Below, piece by piece: positions 1 to 6,460 of a DNA stretch of 38,235 nucleotides. The notes under the pieces were generated by a model. It ran no database searches. It was given only the letters and a program-made list of their open reading frames with translations, and was not told the origin of the DNA. The translations under genes and the position numbers were made by a program. Within the stretch, counting starts at the first letter, position 1. Each line of letters starts with the position of its first letter. Origin of the DNA: a virus; the IMG/VR virus record IMGVR_UViG_3300027985_000423, positions 1 through 38,235 of that record. One strand, given 5' to 3'.

Positions 1-144
1 CTGGCTGCTCGGTACGCAGGAGTTCGCCGTTGATGTTGCCTTTAAGGGCCTCGAGAACATGAGCTATCTCAGCTCGTACGAAATGGCCGACCCGGCCGAC
101 AAGAAGAGTGTGTACAAATTTTGGACACTCGCGAGTAACGCCCG
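1..144. repeat. Left copy of 144-bp terminal redundancy
   Basis: These bases are identical to 38092-38235. They lie inside a gene that is open across the join, so the two ends are physically contiguous in a circle or concatemer. Either this is the overlap left by assembling a circular or permuted genome, or it is a true direct terminal repeat of the kind T7-like podoviruses carry. Confidence 0.97.
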
Positions 145-184
145 CCACCAGTGGGGCCAGAAAAACTTCGAGAAAAAGAAATAG
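1..184 (+). CDS. C-terminal part of a hypothetical protein split by the window ends
   Basis: This is the last 61 codons of the gene that starts at 37769, in the same frame once the 144-bp redundancy is collapsed. It ends at TAG 182-184. The joined protein is 168 residues. This end is basic, finishing in a lysine-rich tail (residues FEKKK). The gene is last but two in the long plus-strand operon, directly upstream of the HNH gene. The family is not recognised. Confidence 0.85.
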   Translation, partial: WLLGTQEFAVDVAFKGLENMSYLSSYEMADPADKKSVYKFWTLASNARHQWGQKNFEKKK

Positions 185-193
185 AGGTAGACC

Positions 194-439
194 ATGAGCG
201 GCTACTCCAAGCTCGTTGGTCAAGACCCCTACTACCAAGAACTCAAGCGCAACTTCAAAAACAAGTATCACAGCTGCAAGATTTGCCGTCGCTACACTCC
301 GTACCACCAGCGGACTGTTGACCATATCATTCCGATGTGGCAATATGACGGCAGCCCTTACGACATGAGTAACTGGCAGGTTATCTGCAACGAGTGTCAC
401 AAATTGAAGACGGCGCTTGAGGGCGCACCGGTAGTGTAA
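194..439 (+). CDS. HNH endonuclease
   Basis: An 81-residue protein with the small HNH nuclease layout. A CxxC pair (CKIC) lies near residue 28, then DHIIP near residue 43 (the catalytic HNH core), then CNECH near residue 65, which closes a zinc-binding four-cysteine frame. Such proteins nick or cut DNA. In tailed phages they often sit near packaging genes, where they assist terminase cleavage. Here it lies ten bases after the gene that spans the genome join, far from terminase on the map. The start has an AGAGGT ribosome site upstream. The family call is firm. Its role in packaging, recombination or homing is open. Confidence 0.85.
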   Translation: MSGYSKLVGQDPYYQELKRNFKNKYHSCKICRRYTPYHQRTVDHIIPMWQYDGSPYDMSNWQVICNECHKLKTALEGAPVV

Positions 440-456
440 GCTCAGGAGGACGAGAC

Positions 457-732
457 GTGAGCGACATGAAAAAATTTGAGAAACTGTTAAGGCTGCACGG
501 CATCCGCGTCACCCACGGCAAACCCGGGGGTGGTAAAGGTTCCGGCACCGGCCACAGGTGGCTAGTACGCGAGAGTGACGGAAGGCACATCTACACGATG
601 TCGAACTCCGCCAAGATTCAACATTTCGCAATCAGCAACACAATAAAGGACCTGATTAACGCAGGACACCTACCAGCGGGGATTGTGTGGCGCGGAACCG
701 TGTACAAAGCCAAATTAAAGAAGGACCCATAG
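457..732 (+). CDS. Small basic protein, HicA-like in outline
   Basis: A 91-residue protein starting at GTG 457, chosen because GGAGG lies seven bases upstream. An in-frame ATG at 466 is the alternative. It begins with KKFEKLLRLHGIRV, then a glycine-rich stretch, GHRW, a short strand with DGRHIY, and ends in a helix ISNTIKDLINAG. This G-x-GH followed by a final helix resembles the dsRBD-like HicA fold, but no partner HicB gene is next to it and the similarity is weak. It is the last gene of the plus-strand operon and ends at the terminator hairpin. The function is unknown. Confidence 0.7.
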   Translation: MSDMKKFEKLLRLHGIRVTHGKPGGGKGSGTGHRWLVRESDGRHIYTMSNSAKIQHFAISNTIKDLINAGHLPAGIVWRGTVYKAKLKKDP

Positions 733-746
733 AGGGTCCTTTTTTT
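721..746. terminator. Bidirectional intrinsic terminator between convergent operons
   Basis: An 8-bp perfect stem, AAGGACCC (721-728) with GGGTCCTT (734-741), has a five-base loop and a run of T to 746. On the minus strand the same stem is followed by CTTTAATTT. It closes the plus-strand early operon and the minus-strand tail-fibre operon, whose last stop codon is at 745-747. Confidence 0.9.
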
Positions 747-1284
747 ATACGTCTTCGACATCCAGTAGCCGGGCCTCAAAAACCGCTGCGCGTCCGAACC
801 CATAACCACTGCCCGTACTCGCGTTGTCACCACCACCGTACCAAGTTGAATCTGTGGTGGTGTTTGTCCGCACCCAAAGCCCAAAGTGGTAAGTGCCCTC
901 GGTTAACACCTGCACAACCTGGCTTGCCTGTGGGTGATAGTTGTCGCCGTTTGCGTTTAGTGAGCTTGTGAGGAACGTAATTGGCCCCGAATAGTCATTC
1001 AGGATGCTACAAATACCCGAGTGCGACCAGTGACCGTTCGGAGAGCGTACAGTTGAACATAAGTGGCTCAGGCTGACTGTCCACTTTTTCCCAGCAGGAA
1101 CAATAATACGAATGTAGTACGGTCGGTCTGTTTGCGCCAGGGCGCCATATTGCGTCCACGTTCCACCCGTCCAGCGTGTCTTCGTCGTACCGTTCCATTC
1201 GAGCTGCTCTATATTCTCTGCGATAACAAGAGTTCCCCCGATAGGCACCTCACTAATTTGACTGCGGTTGACTTGTTGTCCCAT
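745..1284 (-). CDS. Tail fibre-associated beta-rich protein
   Basis: A 179-residue protein. The start MGQQV at 1284 is preferred over an upstream in-frame GTG because GGGGGAGG lies eight bases before it and it forms a TAATG overlap with the gene upstream. It is rich in Gly, Thr, Ser and aromatic residues with no catalytic motif. A segment GTYHFGLWVRT near residue 144 resembles GDHEYSVWLRT near the end of the 560-residue fibre protein at 1643-3325, suggesting a shared beta-sandwich. It is the last gene of the fibre block. A fibre tip or accessory adhesin is inferred from position and composition. Confidence 0.75.
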   Translation of the reverse strand: MGQQVNRSQISEVPIGGTLVIAENIEQLEWNGTTKTRWTGGTWTQYGALAQTDRPYYIRIIVPAGKKWTVSLSHLCSTVRSPNGHWSHSGICSILNDYSGPITFLTSSLNANGDNYHPQASQVVQVLTEGTYHFGLWVRTNTTTDSTWYGGGDNASTGSGYGFGRAAVFEARLLDVEDV

Positions 1285-1643
1285 TATTTCCACCTCCCCC
1301 ATGCCGTCAATGCGACATAGCCTGCGTTAGTTGCTGTTGTGCCCATAATACGAACAGTGGTCCCTGTCGTAGTGCCTGTGTCGTTAAGCCCTGCCCACGG
1401 TCGCCCACTTGACCAGCGAACGTGCTGCGTAACGTGACGCGGCGTCGATATAAAGGCGTGTGGGTATGTGAAGCTTATCTGGTCTGACGAGTACGACGAA
1501 CCCTGGGCCGACGTGGTGGTGTATGGCCCCTTCTCGTCGAGGAAGCATACAAGCGACCCATCCGGGAACTTAATGTAGCTGCCATTACTGTCGCTGCCTG
1601 TCTCGATTCCTACCTGTTCATCTTTGAATACTGTGCGTCCCAT
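1284..1643 (-). CDS. Tail fibre tip / receptor-binding domain protein
   Basis: A 119-residue protein with the arrangement common at the C-termini of phage fibres: SNGSYIKFPDGSLVC near residue 19, a middle strand block with FTYPHAF, and a final AWGRWK. In other phages this module is fused to the fibre. Here it is a separate gene coupled to its neighbours by TAATG overlaps at both ends (1643 and 1284). A ribosome site, GGAGGT, lies within the end of the gene upstream. Probable role: host surface recognition at the distal end of the fibre. The motif match is good, but the receptor is unknown. Confidence 0.75.
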   Translation of the reverse strand: MGRTVFKDEQVGIETGSDSNGSYIKFPDGSLVCFLDEKGPYTTTSAQGSSYSSDQISFTYPHAFISTPRHVTQHVRWSSGRPWAGLNDTGTTTGTTVRIMGTTATNAGYVALTAWGRWK

Positions 1644-3325
1644 TATGCTACCTCCGCTGTTAGTTGAACGTCGCTGCTGACGTCCTTACCAATGTTATTA
1701 CAGTTAGTTGATGTACGCAGCCACACTGAATACTCATGGTCTCCAGCGGGCAGGTCAAAAATACGAGACATACTCGCCGTTGAGTAGTTGTAGCTGTTAT
1801 TTGGAATGGTTGGCACGCGTCGCATCACAACCGTGCTATCTGCGTCCATAATCTCAACAACCGCTTGCGCCGGGCTAGAGGTCGTACTGGCGTTCATGTT
1901 CACGCTCATCTCCAAGGTGATACGAACCTTACGCGCCTCCGCCAGAGTAAAGGCGATATCAACGCCAGCTGCAACTCGCGTACTTGAGGTGGCGTTTGTG
2001 ATACTGCTCTGCGTATCTTCAGCCAGCACCATCGTGGGAATGAGCGTCTGGTCGAACTTCGAAGAGGAGTTGAGTGGTACGAGCGTGTTCGCTGCTGGTG
2101 ACGGGCTAACGTGGTAGCCGTCTACCGTGTCCGCATTACCGCTCACGCCGAGAGAGTGTTGGAAGCTTGCAAACAAATCGTCGGTAGCCGCTGGGGCTAC
2201 GTCAAATTCAAACTCACCAGTGGCGGGGTCGGTCTCTGTGATGAAGAAGCCCTCGTTAAGACCACGCTTGAACACCGATAGTGAGTTGCCAACGTATGGT
2301 TGTTGGGTGTGGAAAACCGTTTCTACGCCGTCAGGTGTTTCGACGAGGCGCTGCTTTGGGACCCAGCTGTTTGAACCTGCCATTTCAGCGGTCACATCGC
2401 TCGTCGAATAGATAGCGAACAGGTGGTCGTCTGCCGTCGGTGTGAACAAGGTAGTAATGACATTACCCGCGACAGTATAGTCGTCGCCGACTGCCATAAT
2501 CGCGCCGTTCCAATAGAACCAGAGCGTCGCAGGTGTGCCGGTGAGTGTAAAGTCCTGGTTGCTGCCGTCCATGGCACCAGCAGGCACCTCAGAGACGAGC
2601 GTAGAGCCGCCTCCGCCGCCGCCAGCTCCTCCGATGAGGAATACGACGTTTACGTCCGTCCAGCCGCTCAGAGGGCCGTCAGAGCTAGTGAAACTCTCTA
2701 CTTCGACCGTGAACTGTACGCCGTCGGTCACTGAAACTGGGTCGCCGGTGGTTTTGTACTGTACGCGCTCAGTTGGGTCAGTCGGGTTGATTCCGAGAAT
2801 GACGCTGCCTTCTGAAACAAATTCAAGGATACCCGCATAGCTTTGGCCGGTGCGAGATACGTTGTTGAACGTGACCGTGGTGGCGTCCTTAGGAAGCGCA
2901 GTGTCTACGGCGACCTGTCCGTAGCTTGGTGTGGTCGAGCTTGGCACCCACTGCCACGTGCCGAACGTAGCGTTTTGTGAGCCGCTCGAAGCCTCTTCGA
3001 TAGCTTCTTTTAGCAAGTCTGCCCACAACGTCGCTGGTTTCAGCACGACCACCTGATTTTCCGTGTTACCCACATCTGAGTAGCCCGGTGCGAACTCTTC
3101 AATCATAATGAATGAGCCGTCTAGATACCCCTTGAACACCACGAGTGTGTCGGGGTCAATTTCGTCGTCAACAATCGTGCCGCTGGTCGCTACGAATTTA
3201 GCAGGCCAGTTAAGCACGCTGTCTACGGTGATTGCGAGGTTGCCCACCCCTCGGTCATCAGTAATAATGGCGCGTACAGCTTCGCCGTCGCCATTTGATG
3301 CTGAGAGGTAGTCAATAGCGCTCAT
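1643..3325 (-). CDS. Tail fibre protein (long)
   Basis: A 560-residue fibre. Residues 1-110 are clearly related to the first 115 of the protein at 4634-5380: both have SASNG/RASNG, EAVR, DP-(D/E)-(T/S)-L, FAPGY and a VVV-KPAT segment. This is most likely the virion-attachment domain. A poly-glycine linker lies near residue 232. A repeated beta motif with FYWNG and DDYTV follows, then GNADTVDGYH near residue 395, a motif typical of fibre shafts, and a C-terminal beta domain. It is coupled by TAATG overlaps to genes on both sides. Function: adsorption. Confidence 0.88.
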   Translation of the reverse strand: MSAIDYLSASNGDGEAVRAIITDDRGVGNLAITVDSVLNWPAKFVATSGTIVDDEIDPDTLVVFKGYLDGSFIMIEEFAPGYSDVGNTENQVVVLKPATLWADLLKEAIEEASSGSQNATFGTWQWVPSSTTPSYGQVAVDTALPKDATTVTFNNVSRTGQSYAGILEFVSEGSVILGINPTDPTERVQYKTTGDPVSVTDGVQFTVEVESFTSSDGPLSGWTDVNVVFLIGGAGGGGGGSTLVSEVPAGAMDGSNQDFTLTGTPATLWFYWNGAIMAVGDDYTVAGNVITTLFTPTADDHLFAIYSTSDVTAEMAGSNSWVPKQRLVETPDGVETVFHTQQPYVGNSLSVFKRGLNEGFFITETDPATGEFEFDVAPAATDDLFASFQHSLGVSGNADTVDGYHVSPSPAANTLVPLNSSSKFDQTLIPTMVLAEDTQSSITNATSSTRVAAGVDIAFTLAEARKVRITLEMSVNMNASTTSSPAQAVVEIMDADSTVVMRRVPTIPNNSYNYSTASMSRIFDLPAGDHEYSVWLRTSTNCNNIGKDVSSDVQLTAEVA

Positions 3326-3603
3326 TAGTCTTCTCCTCGGTGGTCCTTGCGTCGTTTAATTTCATCGTGATGCAGCCCATTTAGGTAGATTGCTCGCACG
3401 AGTGCGGCAGTCGTCCACAGTAGGAAGTATAGCATCCGCAGAAAGGTGATGTCGCCTTCGATAATCACGTCCATGAGGATGAGCGGTGCGATTCCGATGA
3501 CGAACAAACCTGTCCAGCGCAGGTGAAGGCGTTCGAAAATATATGTTGCCGCTAAAAGCATCGCGGTCATGCCGAGTGCTGCTAGTAGCGCAAAAGGAAA
3601 CAT
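3325..3603 (-). CDS. Small membrane protein with about three transmembrane segments
   Basis: A 92-residue hydrophobic protein. The start at MFPFALLAALG (3603) is chosen because GGGGG lies just before it. An in-frame extension upstream lacks a site. Hydrophobic stretches lie near residues 2-20, 31-45 and 55-72, and the C-terminus is strongly charged (KRRKDHRGED). It sits between fibre genes with a TAATG overlap to the long fibre. Size and topology would suit a holin or antiholin, a second membrane partner for lysis, but no family is recognised and a better holin candidate lies next to the amidase. Confidence 0.75.
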   Translation of the reverse strand: MFPFALLAALGMTAMLLAATYIFERLHLRWTGLFVIGIAPLILMDVIIEGDITFLRMLYFLLWTTAALVRAIYLNGLHHDEIKRRKDHRGED

Positions 3604-3604
3604 A

Positions 3605-3889
3605 CTATTCCCCCGCCTCCAGGCCACGGGCCTCCAGTAGTGTGTCGAGCTGCGTACGAATCTTGATGAGGTCGAGACGAATGTCGGTTCCTATGTCCGA
3701 GTTATTCTCAATCTTAATATCTTGCGCTGCGTTTTCTGCTTGAAGCTGAGTGATGTCAGCGTTGACTTGTGTAACCGCTCCGCCGAAGCCAAATGCGCCT
3801 ACTGCCACGCCTATTGCAACACCAATAGTGATATTGACCGTGGTCTCTTTCGTCAGTTTGAATTTTGGTTGCTTGTCTTGTGTATCCAT
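3605..3889 (-). CDS. Single-pass membrane protein with coiled coil
   Basis: A 94-residue protein. It has a charged N-terminus (KQPKFKLTKE), one glycine/alanine-rich transmembrane segment near residues 19-40, then a probable coiled coil (DITQLQAENAAQDIKIENN) and an acidic end. This layout resembles the small holin-like or spanin-like membrane proteins near phage lysis and tail genes. It lies one base from the next membrane gene, so the two probably act together. The function is inferred only. Confidence 0.75.
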   Translation of the reverse strand: MDTQDKQPKFKLTKETTVNITIGVAIGVAVGAFGFGGAVTQVNADITQLQAENAAQDIKIENNSDIGTDIRLDLIKIRTQLDTLLEARGLEAGE

Positions 3890-3892
3890 GTC

Positions 3893-4630
3893 CTACCCAA
3901 TTAGTTTCATTAGTAGTGGGGCGAGACCCGCTACTGCCTTTGTCTTGAATGTAATAGTTGAGGAGTTCCCGGTCTGCCCAGCACCGTTGCTCGTATACGT
4001 ACGAACTTCGTAGGTGGTACCTGGTTTCAGGCCAGTGACGGTGCGGCTATGAGAACTCGATGTTGAATACGCGAGATTGACCCAGCTTCCGCCGCTCTCC
4101 CGATATTCAATCCGCTGCCCCGTACCCGCAGTACAGTACGTACCCCAGTTAGAGATTGAAGCGTTAAGCTTTGCGCTAGTTGGTGTGATTTCCGTCGCTG
4201 TGACGGCTTGGCCGCTTGGGCTACCGGCAGCGTTGAATGAGAGCGTGTGCGTACCTGTGTACGTTTGGCTGTCGCCCGAGAACCACGCCCCGATACGACC
4301 ACCATAAGTAGTCGCGTCCTTGCCGACCGATACAGAGAATGAAACTGTGCTGCCGGTATCAGTTGCATCTACCGAACGAGTACCACTCCAGCTATTAGAG
4401 CTGCGCTGCGTGCTAGTGCCAACATAAAGGCGGGCGGTCCACCCGGCGTTATAGGTAAATGAAGCGACGCTACCAGATTCTCGGACATATTTAATTTGAG
4501 CGTTCGTACTGCTAAAGGTAATCGTATTGTTGCTTCGCGACCAAGAGTAGTTGATGCGAGCGTGAATACGGATAACACCGATGCCAGTGTCGAAGAAGGC
4601 TCCTGTACTTGAGTAACTGGTAGACGCCAT
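3893..4630 (-). CDS. Tail fibre/adhesin with C-terminal fibronectin type III domain
   Basis: A 245-residue protein. The first 130 residues are Ser/Thr/Tyr-rich beta structure. Residues of about 140-230 form an FN3 domain: TEITPTSAKLNASIS, a central EYRESGGSW strand, then VTGLKPGTTYEVRTYTSN, the classic FN3 end. FN3 domains are frequent in phage tail proteins and bind surface polysaccharide or act as spacers. The start is preceded by GGAGG at the end of the fibre gene upstream, which ends three bases earlier. The FN3 call is confident. Whether it is a separate fibre or part of a complex is open. Confidence 0.85.
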   Translation of the reverse strand: MASTSYSSTGAFFDTGIGVIRIHARINYSWSRSNNTITFSSTNAQIKYVRESGSVASFTYNAGWTARLYVGTSTQRSSNSWSGTRSVDATDTGSTVSFSVSVGKDATTYGGRIGAWFSGDSQTYTGTHTLSFNAAGSPSGQAVTATEITPTSAKLNASISNWGTYCTAGTGQRIEYRESGGSWVNLAYSTSSSHSRTVTGLKPGTTYEVRTYTSNGAGQTGNSSTITFKTKAVAGLAPLLMKLIG

Positions 4631-4633
4631 ACC

Positions 4634-5380
4634 CTAGGCCTCCGTAGTGATGCTTACGATTTGCCACACTCCGGCGGTCGCATCGTAAATAAGGCCGACC
4701 ACATGCTGCTTATTGGCTACAGTCGCGGTAAGGGTAGCAAGTCCGCTGACATTCACGAAGATTGCATCCCACGTGATAGCGCGGCTCGTGCCGTTGTCTT
4801 TAATCTTCAGGATGAAGATGTCGTCAGGGTTTGGTGTTCCGTCGGGTGCGTCGATAGTGAGCGCTTCTGCCTGCTCGGTCACAGAGTAGATGTTGTACGC
4901 GTCGATGTCCATGACGAGCGTTGCGGTAGATGCTACTGTCGAAGAGCGCTGCTTCATGCGTAGGTTCTCAGCGGTCTCGCCGCTTCCGAGTACCTGTGTC
5001 AGCGCGTCTTCGTTGAGTGTGCCGTCAGCTGCGTGTGACACTTCCATAGCGTCTACCCAGGCATCTGCCCATGCTGTGGCTGGCTTAATAACGACGACCT
5101 GGCCGACTGTGTTCCCGGCGTCGGTGTAGCCTGGCGCGAAGCTGTCGATTACGATGTTGGCACCGTCGAGGTGTCCGAGGAATACGGTCAGAGACTCTGG
5201 GTCAAGCTCTTCCGTTTCCGCGTTGTAGTCACCAGTGGTGGCTACGAAATAATCAGGGTAATTTGTTGTTGAATCAGTTGTAAGCGTGGTTGCTGCCACT
5301 GCACGTGCCGCGGTAATCGTGCCACGAACGGCTTCGCCGGACCCATTGCTTGCTCGAAGATATTCTAGATTAACGGGCAT
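4634..5380 (-). CDS. Tail fibre protein (short paralogue)
   Basis: A 248-residue protein, first gene of the fibre operon. Residues 1-115 are paralogous to the N-terminus of the 560-residue fibre (shared EAVR, LDG, FAPGY and KPAT-WAD segments). The C-terminal 110 residues are a different beta domain with LTIDAPDGTPNPDD. The matching N-termini suggest two fibre types docking on the same virion site, or a hetero-oligomer. The start has AAGGAG seven bases upstream and its own extended -10 promoter. Confidence 0.85.
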   Translation of the reverse strand: MPVNLEYLRASNGSGEAVRGTITAARAVAATTLTTDSTTNYPDYFVATTGDYNAETEELDPESLTVFLGHLDGANIVIDSFAPGYTDAGNTVGQVVVIKPATAWADAWVDAMEVSHAADGTLNEDALTQVLGSGETAENLRMKQRSSTVASTATLVMDIDAYNIYSVTEQAEALTIDAPDGTPNPDDIFILKIKDNGTSRAITWDAIFVNVSGLATLTATVANKQHVVGLIYDATAGVWQIVSITTEA

Positions 5381-5406
5381 TATGTTTCTCCTTAAATGCT
5401 ATTTTC

Positions 5407-5415
5407 ATTATACCA
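5407..5415 (-). promoter_or_regulatory. Extended -10 promoter for the tail-fibre operon
   Basis: On the minus strand this reads TGGTATAAT, a perfect extended -10 (TGnTATAAT), about 27 bases before the start codon at 5380. No good -35 is present, as is usual for the extended class. It lies just after the capsid-gene terminator, which supports independent transcription of the fibres. Confidence 0.7.
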
Positions 5416-5436
5416 AAACTTAACCACTTTTCCGTG

Positions 5437-5470
5437 GAAAATAAAGAGGCGGAACGTATTGTCCGCCTCT
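5437..5470 (-). terminator. Intrinsic terminator after the major capsid gene
   Basis: A perfect 9-bp stem (5445-5453 with 5462-5470) with an eight-base loop is followed on the minus strand by TTATTTTC. It lies 32 bases after the capsid stop codon and separates capsid from fibre transcription. Confidence 0.85.
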
Positions 5471-5501
5471 AAATTACCATATCGCTAGGCTATGCCCTCG
5501 A

Positions 5502-6356
5502 CTAGACTACTGTCTCTTCGATTGTTGCGATAGCTGCGGCCTTCTTGTTAAGAACGAAGGTGTCACCACGGTCGCGGAGCTGGATTTCAATACCACCGAA
5601 GCCTGGAACGTCTTCAATGACCTTGTAACCGTTGCCCTTAGGGTCCATCTTTGGCTTCACAGCCACGATGGCACGCTTGTCGGCTACAACGACGTAAACG
5701 TCGGTTGGGAAGTAGTCGTCAGGTGTTTCAATGAAGACAACGCCCTTGTGCTTACCCATGTAACCAGTTTGTGCATCTTTGTAACCTGCGTCAGAACCGG
5801 TGAAGGTAATCTGGCTTGCAAGGTTAGCAGCAAATGCGTAAGACACCCAAGCGTATGACATGTTGTTGTCAGCACCTTGGCGCTTAATGAGGTTGAGCGC
5901 CTGCTCGAACTTGAGGCTCAAGTCCTTGTCAGTTGCCCAGTCAGCAGAGGTTGTCTCAACGACGTTTGTACCTGGACGAGCAGCTACAAGCTTGCTAATC
6001 GAGTATTCGTCGTGAGCAGGAATGAATACCTGGTCAATTTGCTGAAGTGCGTACTTCTTAGCGTAGCCCTGAACAGGGATGTCCTGAATCTGGGTGTGCT
6101 GTACGCGTGCAATCATAGCCTGGTTGTACGCCAGCGTGAGGGTCTGCTCAGTTGGTGTAGCGAGGCCGATAGTACCGAAAGGTGCGGTTGCGCTACCTTC
6201 GTCGTAAGTTACGAGAGTACCGTTGTCGTTAGAAAGAACGAAAATTGTGTTCACACCGGTGAAGTTGTAGCCGTTGTCGCCCACGTATGGGGTGAAAACT
6301 GACTTCAAGTTCAGAGGGATGTCCATAATGTTCGCGGTCTTTTTTCCGTATGCCAT
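5502..6356 (-). CDS. Major capsid protein
   Basis: A 284-residue protein starting at ATG (MAYGKKT), with GGAG nine bases upstream. A TTG 15 bases further upstream would overlap that site and is rejected. It has the mixed alpha/beta, cysteine-free, Ala/Asp/Val-rich composition of a HK97-fold capsid subunit. One stretch holds QIQDIPVQGYAKKYALQQ near residue 93, and the C-terminal beta region contains ADKRAIVAVKPK. It is flanked by its own strong promoter and a terminator, as expected for the most abundant virion protein. It lies beside terminase and downstream of portal and scaffold. Identification rests on these features, not on a diagnostic motif. Confidence 0.85.
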   Translation of the reverse strand: MAYGKKTANIMDIPLNLKSVFTPYVGDNGYNFTGVNTIFVLSNDNGTLVTYDEGSATAPFGTIGLATPTEQTLTLAYNQAMIARVQHTQIQDIPVQGYAKKYALQQIDQVFIPAHDEYSISKLVAARPGTNVVETTSADWATDKDLSLKFEQALNLIKRQGADNNMSYAWVSYAFAANLASQITFTGSDAGYKDAQTGYMGKHKGVVFIETPDDYFPTDVYVVVADKRAIVAVKPKMDPKGNGYKVIEDVPGFGGIEIQLRDRGDTFVLNKKAAAIATIEETVV

Positions 6357-6396
6357 TATTGGATTCTCCAAAAATTAAAGTATCGAGGGGTTGTTT

Positions 6397-6414
6397 TAGA
6401 ACAAATCTAGAACA
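6397..6414. repeat. TAGAACA tandem element, copy 1
   Basis: Two TAGAACA heptamers at an 11-bp period (6397-6403 and 6408-6414). The element is shared with 20966-20983 and 27828-27845. In the capsid transcript it would lie in the first 20 or so bases of the leader. Confidence 0.7.
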
Positions 6415-6420
6415 CTTATC

Positions 6421-6449
6421 ATTATGCGGCAAAAAGCAAGTCTTGACAA
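6421..6449 (-). promoter_or_regulatory. Strong promoter for the major capsid gene
   Basis: The minus strand reads TTGTCA, 17 bases, CATAAT, a near-consensus housekeeping-sigma promoter. The predicted transcript starts about 55 bases before the capsid start codon. This allows capsid expression above the level delivered by the long virion operon. Confidence 0.75.
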
Positions 6450-6460
6450 TACTTTTTATG

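Noticed and set aside
194-439. HNH gene as a homing endonuclease in an intron or inserted element
   Set aside because: The neighbouring genes are intact and tightly spaced, with no intron-like sequence or interrupted gene.
457-732. HicA toxin of a toxin-antitoxin pair
   Set aside because: The outline is similar but there is no adjacent HicB antitoxin and the catalytic His context is not clear, so only a weak likeness is stated.
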